Of a stretch of DNA of 37,953 bases, positions 1 through 9,000 are shown piece by piece; positions within the stretch are counted from its first letter, which is position 1; each line of letters opens with the position of its first letter. Origin of the DNA: Streptomyces durbertensis (lineage in GTDB: Bacteria; Actinomycetota; Actinomycetes; Streptomycetales; Streptomycetaceae); the NCBI RefSeq assembly GCF_014156695.1, contig NZ_WMLF01000002.1:1-37953 (forward strand), read 5' to 3'. Below the pieces are notes generated by a model that saw only the letters and a list, made by a program, of their open reading frames with translations, made no database searches and was not told where the DNA came from. Both the position numbers and the translations under genes were made by a program.

Positions 1-3000
1 GGCTCGGTGGGGGCGGCGGCCGGCGCCGCCACGTGCAGCGCCCGGCACCAGACGTCCTGGTCACCGGCGAACAGCGCCACGTGGGCGCTCTCCGGCCCGG
101 CGGCCGCGGCCAGACGCGACCACAGCTCCCGCACCGCGTCCGCCACCGGGACCGGGCGCAGTCCGTAGGTGTCGGTGAGGTAGCGCTGCGCGGCCGGTTC
201 CGGGGTCATCCCGGCGCCGGCCAGCACCGGCCAACCGACCGACAGGGTCCGCCCGTTCCGTCGTCCCTCGCGCACCCAGCGGGCCCGGGCCGTGGCGAAG
301 CCGTCCAGGAATCCGTTCGCGAACGCGTAGTCCGACTGTCCCTGGTTGCCCACCAGGGCCGCCAGGGAGGAGGCGACCACGAAGAAGTCCAGCGGGTGGT
401 CGGCGAACGCCGCGTCGACCGCCACCGCGCCGAGGGCCTTGGCCCGGCAGACTTCTTCGACGTCGGACAGGTCCTTGCCCCGCAGGAAGCCGTCCCGTAG
501 CACCCCGGCCACGTGGAAGACGCCACGCAGCCGCGTGCCGGAGCCCGCCAACGCGGCGGCGAGCCGGTCGAGTTGTTCCGGGTCCGTGATGTCACAGCGG
601 TGGTGGGCCACCGCGTTCTCCGGGCCCAGGCCCCGCAGCCAGTCCAACGCCTCCTCGTCGGGCGTGGAACGTCCGACGAGCACCAGCCGCGCCGTGGGCT
701 GGGCCGCGCGCACCGCCTCGGCGATCGAGCGGCCGAGCCCGCCGAGGCCACCGACGACGAGGTAGCTGCCGCCCGGTACGAGGAGTGAGGTCGGTTCGGC
801 ACCGCTCCCTCCCGAGGAGGGGTCCGGCACCACCACCACGTGCTCCCGGGTACCGGGACGCAGCCGCACCCAGTCCTGTCCGTCGGCCGGCGCGGCGCCG
901 ACCTCCGCCAGTACGGCCTCTCGGGCGGCTTCCGGTCGGGCACGCCGCCATCGCGCGTCCAGGGTGAGAACGGCCGGTCGCAGCCTGGACGTCTCCCCGG
1001 CCACCGTGCGCACCAGGCTGTGCAGGCCGCGCACGGCCGGCGGCGGCTCCTCCTCCGCCTCGGTCACCAGCAGCACCCGGGCCCCGTCCAGGGACCGGCA
1101 GCGCACCAGCGCGCGCAGCGGTCGGAACACCCCGTCCAGTGCCGCCGCGCGGAACTCCGACCAGCCTGCGGCGACGTCCGCCCGCCCTGCCGGAAGGTCC
1201 CCGAAGCGGAGTCCCGCCGAGGGGCCCGTGAGGTCGATGAGAACGGTCGCGGGGGCGCCGGTTCGTCGGACGGTCTCCTCGAGAACGGCGGTGTCGCACG
1301 CCTCGGCGAGGGACAGCCGGGTGCCGCCGAGGTCGGCGAGCCGACCGTCTCCGACGACCCACAGCGGTCCGGGCGGACCGGCTTCCGGAAGCGGGGCCTC
1401 ACGCCAGGCCAGTCGGTAGCCCGCGAGGTCCGGTACACCCTGAGCGGATGCCACCACTGCGGGCGCGCGCGGAGCGGCGCCGTCCACGACGTCGGCCGGG
1501 TGGTCGGCCGGCTGTACGACGTGCCGGATCCGTTCCTCGGGCTCGCGCGGCTCGACGCGGACGCGGAACCCCTCGATCTCCGCGAGCGTCCGCCCCGACG
1601 TGACGTCGATCAGCCGCAGGTCGAAGACGTGTGTTCCGGTCGACTCGTCGGCCCGCACCCGCCGCGCGTGGACGTGGACGGCGCCGGTGACCGGAGCCAG
1701 CATGACCAGCCGGTCGATGGCGAGCGGCCGGTAGCGGCGGCGGCCGGCGGGCTCCTCCGCCACCAGCAGGAAAGCCGCGGTCTGGCAGGCGCCGTCGAGC
1801 AGCGCCGGATGCAGCACCTGGCGGCCGTCGCGGTCCTCCCCTTCCGGCAGGCGGAGTTCCGCGGTGGACTCGTCGCCTTCACACCGCGCCCGACGCACGG
1901 TCCGGAACAGCGGGCCGTAGCTGAACCCTTGCGCGGCGAACAAGCGGTAGAACGCGTCGGAGTCGGTGCCGTCGGCCCTGAGGTACCGGGCGAGGTCCTC
2001 AGGACGGTAGACCACGTGCGGCCGTACGGGGTCCTCCTCGCGTGGCTCGGTCCAGCCCTCCGCCACGGTCGCCGTCGTGCCGCCCGTCTCCGCGTCGATC
2101 CGGAAACGACGGGCGCCGTGCCGGTCGGCCTCGCCGAGCTCGGCGCTGACCGTCATCGGCAGCCCGCCGGCCGGCGCGGGCCAGACCAGGTCACGCAGCG
2201 CACAGCGGTAGGGGGACTCGCCGGCGGTCAGCAGCGCCTCGTGGACGAGTTCCGGATGGAACGCGCCGGGCAGCAGCGGGAGCCCGTCCACCACGTGGTC
2301 CGCGACCCAGCGTGAGGCGCCGCCCAGGTGAGCCGTCACCGTGCGCGCGCCGGGGGCTCGGACACTGTCCGCGAGCGGCAGGTCGACCGGCCGGTCCGTA
2401 CCGGACGGCGGGAGCGCCCGCGGTGGGACGCAGCGCACGTCGGCGAACGGCGTGGTCGGGAGGGGGACGCGCCGGCCGCGGTACGACGGCGCGGGCGGGG
2501 CTCCGTCCTCGACCCACCGGCGGGCGCCCTCCGGGGCGTGCTCGGTGCTTTCGGCGGTGGTCACGTCCGGGTGGGCCCGGCCTTCGGCGAGCGCGTCCAG
2601 CGCCTCGACCATCCGTCGGCCGGCCTCCGCGGCGCCGACGGCGACGTCGACGGCCACCGCGGCCCGGTGTTCCCAGGTCTCGCGGCCCGTGCGCAACGTG
2701 TGGGCGACGTCCGCCGGACTCACCGCACCGGGCAGCAGCGTCTCGACGCCGGACGTGACGTCCAGCGTGTCGGCCAGGCGTCGGGCGAGGGCCCGGAGCC
2801 GACGCGGGTCCGGTGCCGACAGCGGCAGCAGCACCGGGCCGGCCGGCTCGGCGGGCTCCTGCGCCGGCGCCCGGTACTCCTCCAGCACGACGTGGGCGTT
2901 GGCGCCTCCGGCGCCGAAGGAGCTGACCGCCGTGCGGCGCGGCAGGGGCCGTCCCTGGGCGTCGGTGCGGCGCGGCCACAGTTCGCCGCCGCGCTGGATC

Positions 3001-6000
3001 CGCAGTGAGGTGCCGGCCAGTTCGAGCCTGGGGTTCTGCCGCTCGACGTGCAGGGTGGGGGTCAGGCGGCCGTGCCGCAGCTGAAGCAGGGCCTTGGTGA
3101 GGCCGGCGACCCCGGCCGCGGCCTCGCCGTGCCCGATGTTCGACTTGACGGAGCCGATGCGCAGCACACGTGCGGGGTCGGACTCCCGCCCGTCGTCGAA
3201 CGCCAGCGCCAACGCGCGCGCCTCGATCGGGTCGCCGAGCTCGGTGCCGGTCCCGTGCGCCTCGACGTAGTCGACGCTGTCCGGTTCGACGCCCGCGTCG
3301 GCCAGGGTCCGGCTGATCAGCGCGGCCTGCGCGGTCGGGCTGGGGACGGTGTAGCCGGAGGCGCCGCCGCCGTGGTTCAGTCCGGTGCCACGGATGACAG
3401 CGAGGATCGTGTCCCCGTCGGCCTCCGCGGCGTCGAGCCGCTTGAGCACCACCGCGCCGACACCCTCGCCGGGCACGAACCCGTCCCCGTCCGCCCCGAA
3501 CGCCCGGGTGCGGTCACCGCGTGACGGCATGCCGAGCGCACAGAGCCCGGCGAACCGGTCGGGGTGGAGGTAGAGGTTGACGCCGCCGGCCAGGGCGAGG
3601 TCGGCCTCTCCTTCCCGGATCGACCGGCAGGCCAGGTGCAGCGCGGTCAGCGACGACGAGCACATGGTGTCGACGGTCAGGCTCGGACCGCTCAGGTCGA
3701 GCGCGTGGGAGACCCGGTTGGCGACCGAGGCCGCGGCGCTCACCGCGTACTCGGGGTTGTCCGCGCCGGCGAGCCGTGCCTGGTGCTGGGCGATCACGTT
3801 GCTGTTGGCGGTGACGCCGGCGAAGACGCCCACCCGGGGTCCGTCGGCGCCGCCGGACAGGGTGCGGCGGGTGTAGCCGGCGCTCTCGAACGCCGTCCAC
3901 GCCACCTCCAGGAACAGTCGCTCCTGTGGGTCCATCAGCGCGGCGTCGCGAGGGGTGATCCGGAAGAACTCGGGGTCGAAGCGGTCCCAGCCGTCCAGGA
4001 AGCAACCCCAGCGGGCGTAGCCACCGCCGAGCGTGCGAGCGGTGCGCCAGTCCCAACGGTCGGCGGGCACCTCACGGACCGGCGTGCGGCCCTCCGAGAG
4101 GAGCCGCCAGAACTCGTCCACGTTCTCGGCGCCCGGGTACCTGCCGGCGAGGCCCACCACCGCGATCAGGGGGCGGCTGTGGTCCTGCTCCCCGCGGTGG
4201 CGCGGCGGCCGGGTCCCGGTCGCCTGGCGGGCCACGGTGGCGGCGTCATCCGGAATCCGCACGACCGACGGCGTGACCAGCGGCCTGGTGGCCGCCGTCG
4301 GCGTCCGGCGTGTCGCGAGCGGCTCGTCGGCGGTGGGGCGGGAAGTCCGCGTCGCGAGCCAGCGGGCCAACGCCCGAGGCGTCGGATACTCGAAGAGCAC
4401 CGTGGAAGGCACCTCGGCGGTCGGGAAGCGGTCGCGCAGCATGGCGGTGAACTCGCCGTTGAGCAGCGAGTCCACACCGGCCGACGGAAAGTCCGTGTCC
4501 GGGTCGACGCCGGAGGCGTCCTGGCCGGTGAGGTCGGCCACCATGCCGAGCAGTTCGGCCAGCGTCGCGGCGACGTCGCCCGGACGAGCCCCGGTCGCCG
4601 GGTCGGCGGAACGGTCGCCGCCGTCCAGAAGTCCGGCCAAGGCGTCGACGTTGGGATACTCGAACAGGGTGGTGGCCGAGAGTGCCCTCCCGAACTCCGC
4701 CGAGACCGCGTTGACCAGCTCCGTGTTCAACAGGGAGTCGACACCGAGCTCCTGCCACGGCAGTCCGCCGGGAACCTCCGCCGCCGGGTCACCCAGCAAC
4801 CCTCGGACGATCGCCCTCAGCCGCTCGGCGCTGTCACCCCCCGCCGGCGCGCCGGCGCGCGGGTCCTCGCCGGCCGGCTCGCGAACTCCGGGCTCGTCGC
4901 CCCGCGGGGCATCGGCGGCCGGCGGCCGGCAGTCCAGCAGCGCCACGCAGCCGGGAGCGTCCCGCAGGTGCCCGACGCGGGTCAACTCCCAACCGGAGGC
5001 GTGCAGCAGACTCCGCCAACGTCCGACGTCGAGCAGTGGGCCGTGCGGCATGCGGTACTGCTCGTCCACGTAACGCCACCAACCGTCGGTGAGACCGAAG
5101 GTGAGGGTGTAGACCGCCGCCGGCGCGGTGATCTCCACGAGCAGCAACCGGCCGCCGGGTGCCAGTAGTCGGCCGACGTGGCGAAGGGTGCTCGTCAGGT
5201 CGCGGGTCGCGTGCAGTACGTTGCTGGCGACGACGAGGTCGTACCCGCCCTCCGCGAAGCCCTGGCCGGACGGGTCCTTCTCGATGTCCAGCAGTCGGGG
5301 GGTCACCCGGTCACCGAACCGGCGGCGGCCGTGCTGGAGGAACGCCCGGGACACGTCGGTGTAGGTGTACTCGGCGTCGACGACACCCTGCCGGTCCATG
5401 GCCGCCAGCACGGCGGCGGTGGTGCCACCGACGCCGGATCCGATCTCCAACAGCCGGGGCCGACGACCCGCGCCGGTGATCTCCAGGGCCCCGGCGGCGG
5501 CCTCCTCGGCCACCGCCCGGTTGACCGGGTCGAACAGCTGGTTCCCGCTGTAGACGGCGGCGACGGTGTCCAGGCTGCCGCCGGGGAACAGCACGTCGGT
5601 CGCCGAACGCTCACCGCGCAGCACCGGCCCGTAGGCGGACAGCGCGAGGTCCACGAGGTCGAGGTGGCCCCGTAGGTCGGGATGGTCGGCGACCAGCTCC
5701 GCCCGCTGCCTGTCCAGCTCCCCGGCAGGCGGAACGGCGCCGCCCTCGATGTCCAACAGTTCCAACGCGGCGGTGAGCAGGCGACGGTGTTCGGGCACGA
5801 CGCCCAGTCGTTCGGCCGCGGCGTCAGGCCCGGCCAGCGCTGTCGCCCGGTCCAGTCCGAGTGCGGCCATCCGGGCCGCCAACGCGCCTCTGGCGTACTC
5901 CTCCAAGCGGTGGGCCGGGTCACCGGCGCGCGGCGGACGCGTGAGCTCACGGAGCACGGTGGGAGTGCCGCTGACCGCGACGGTCTGCGGATCGGTGCCG

Positions 6001-9000
6001 GACATGCCCGCTTCCAAAGCGGCCACCCCTCTCTCTGCTTCGAAGTCGGTCAGCCCGGGGTACTGCCGGCGTACGTGGGCGCTGTAGCGCCGGGCGAGGC
6101 CGGTTCCCCGCCACAGACCCCAGGTGAAACTGCGGGCCACCAGCCCGCCGTCCCCGTCGACAGCGGCCGCGTAGTGGTCGAGGAAGGCGTTGGCCGCCGC
6201 GTAGTTGAGGCCACCGACGCTGCCGAAGAGGCCGGCCACGGAGGAGAACAGGACCAGTGAGGTGCCGGGACGCCCACGCAGCGCCCGGCGTAGGTTCAGA
6301 ACGGCGGTGACCTTGCTGTCGAGTACCTCGTCCACGTTCCCCGGGGTCAGTTCGGTGAGCAGTCCGTCGCTCACCGAACCCACGCTGTGCAGCACCCCGT
6401 CGGGCGCCCCGTAGGTCCGCCGGCACTCCGCCAGCGCCGTGGCCACCGATGCCTCGTCGGTGACGTCGCCGCGGTGGTAGTGCGCACGGCCGCCGGCGGC
6501 TCGCAGGTCGGCCAGCAGCTGTCGCGTCCGGTCGTTCTCCGGCGACCGGCCGACCAGCAGCAACGACGCCCGGTAGGTGACGGCGAGATGACGGGCCACC
6601 TCGGCTCCGATGCCGCCGGCGCCACCGAACAACACGTATGTTCCGCCCGCGCGGAACCCACCGCTGTTCGGCTCGGCCGGTGCCCGCCCCGCTCTCCGCT
6701 CGGTGAACACCTCACGCAGCCGCCGGCCGTCGCGCAGGGCGAGTCGCGGCACCGTCCGACCGCACGGCTCGGCCAGCGCGGCGCGCAGACCGGCGACGGC
6801 GCTCTCCGCGTCGGGCTCGTCGAGTACGGTCACGGGCAGGTCCACGGCGGCGGCGCTGACGGCGGGCAGTTCCAGCGGAAGGGTGCGCACGGCACCCAAC
6901 AGGGCCCCCTGCAACGCGGCACCGGGGGCGACCGGGCCGCCGTCGGGAGCGCTCAGCCCGGTGGTCAGCAGACGTATCCGGGACTCGGCACCCGCACCGG
7001 CCACCACCTGTGCCGTGGTCAGCAGGGCGCCGAGCCAGTGACGCAGCCGACTGACACCCTCGTGGTCCTCGGTCCAGCGGGCACCGCCGACGATCAACGT
7101 CACGGTGAGCGGGCCGGTCGCGCCGGTCACCGCTTCGGAGAGCCGTCCCCGGTCGACACCGGTTGGCCCCACCGGGAAGGTGACGGTGCGGTCGTCGGCC
7201 GCCAACCGCGCGCCCAGTGGCGCGGAGTGCGGGTCGTACAGCACGACGTGGAGCTGGTCGGCGGGCGCCGGCTCGGGGCTCGGGGCGGGTTCGGCCTCCC
7301 ACACCGGCGACCACATCCGGAACTGATCGTGCTCGCCCGGATGTCCACCGCCCGGTCCCGGCTGTGCGTCCTCCTCCCGCCGGTCGCCGGCGAGCTGCGG
7401 GGCGTCGGGCCCCGAGTGGCGGGGTACGGGAAGGAGCCGCAGACCCCGGACCCGCAGCACCTCGCGTCCGTCCGGTGTGACGGCGTCCAGGTCCACAAGA
7501 CTGTGACCGGCGGTCTGCGCCACGAGACGGAGCACCAGATCGGCCCGGTCCGGGAGTTCACCGGTCCACCACACACGGCTCACGGCGGCCGCCATGCGCG
7601 GCTGGTCGGAGGGGAGGAGTGCGCAGGCCGCCTGGAGTGCGGCGTCCAGCCAGCCGACCCGCCGGGTGCGGTGGTCGCCGGGCCGCGGCGCCAGACCGCC
7701 GATCGCCCAGTCGCCGGCCCGCCGCAGCCCGTTCACCGCCCGATACGCGGGTCCCACGTCGATGCCGGCCCGCCGGAGCACGTCGGCGAGTTCGACGGGG
7801 CGTCCGTCGAGGAGCGCCGACCGGTCCGGGGTGAGCGGCGGCGGGGCGTCCGCGTCGATGGTCGCTCTGGCGCGCACGTGGCCGTCCTGGAGAACGGTGG
7901 TCACCGTGCGGGAGTCGCGTTCCTCGACCCGCCGCTCCAGGCGGAGTCCGGACCCGAAGGGCGCCGGGGTCAGGAAGCGGACACTCCGTAGGGCCACGGG
8001 TCCACCGCCGGCCAGGACGTCGATCAGCAGCGCCCCGGGCGCGACCGCCCTTCCGGCGACCCGGTGCCACCCGAGCGGGTGCCCGGCCACCAGTTGGAGC
8101 GTCCCGGTCGCGTCGTCCACCTCGTCCGGGCTGTGCGCCGGTCCGGTGTGCGCTGCCTCCTCCCCGGCGGCCCCACCGCCGGGCAGCCAGTACGACTCCC
8201 GCTGGAACGGGTAGGGGACAAGCGGCACCCGGCGAGGGGTCACGCCGCCCAGCCAGAGCGCGCCCCAGTCGATGCTGCCGCCGGACAGCCAGTCCGTCAG
8301 CGCGCGCCGGGTCGCGGTGTCGGCCAGCTGCTCCAGGGCCGCCGGCCGGTCCGTGGTCGCGCTCGCGCTCTGTGCGCCCTCGGCGGCGAACAGAGCGAGT
8401 TGTTCGGCGAGTTCTCCGATCTCCCGGGCAAGGAGAACGACCCGACTGGCCAGTGCCCGCCGTCCACTCTGCAGCGTCCACGCGACCTGCCGAAGATCGT
8501 GCGGCTCCTTCCGGAGCCGGCGGGCCAGGGCCGCCGCGAGCTGCCGCAGTGCGCTGTCGGTCGCCGCCGACAACGGAACGACGAGCGTGTCACCGAGGCC
8601 GGCGGCCGGGCCCGTACCCTCCAGGCCGGATGCCGGTGCGCGTGGCTCCTCCAGCACGGCGTGCGCGTTGCTGCCGCCGAAGCCGAACGCGCTCACCGCC
8701 GCGCGGCGGGGCGCCGAGCCCGGTAGGGCCGGCCACTCCACCGCCCGGTCCGCGACGCGGAGGGGGGTGCCGTCGAGGTCGATGTGCGGGTTGAGCCTCG
8801 TGAAGTTGGGGGTGGCGGGAATCAGCCCGTGTCGCAGGGTGTGCACGGCCTTGATCAGCCCCGCCAGGCCGGAGGCACCCTCCAGGTGGCCGATGTTCGC
8901 CTTCACGGACCCCACCCACAGTCGGCCCTCGGGCCCGCTCGCGCTCGCGGGAACACCGTTCGGTTCGGCGGCGAGCACGTCCCGGAACGCCTCCAGTTCG

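Noticed and set aside
8250..8660. Possible AT domain after KS1
   Set aside because: No GHSxG or YASH/HAFH-type motif; the segment is the post-KS linker ending VPYPFQRESYW, typical of trans-AT modules.
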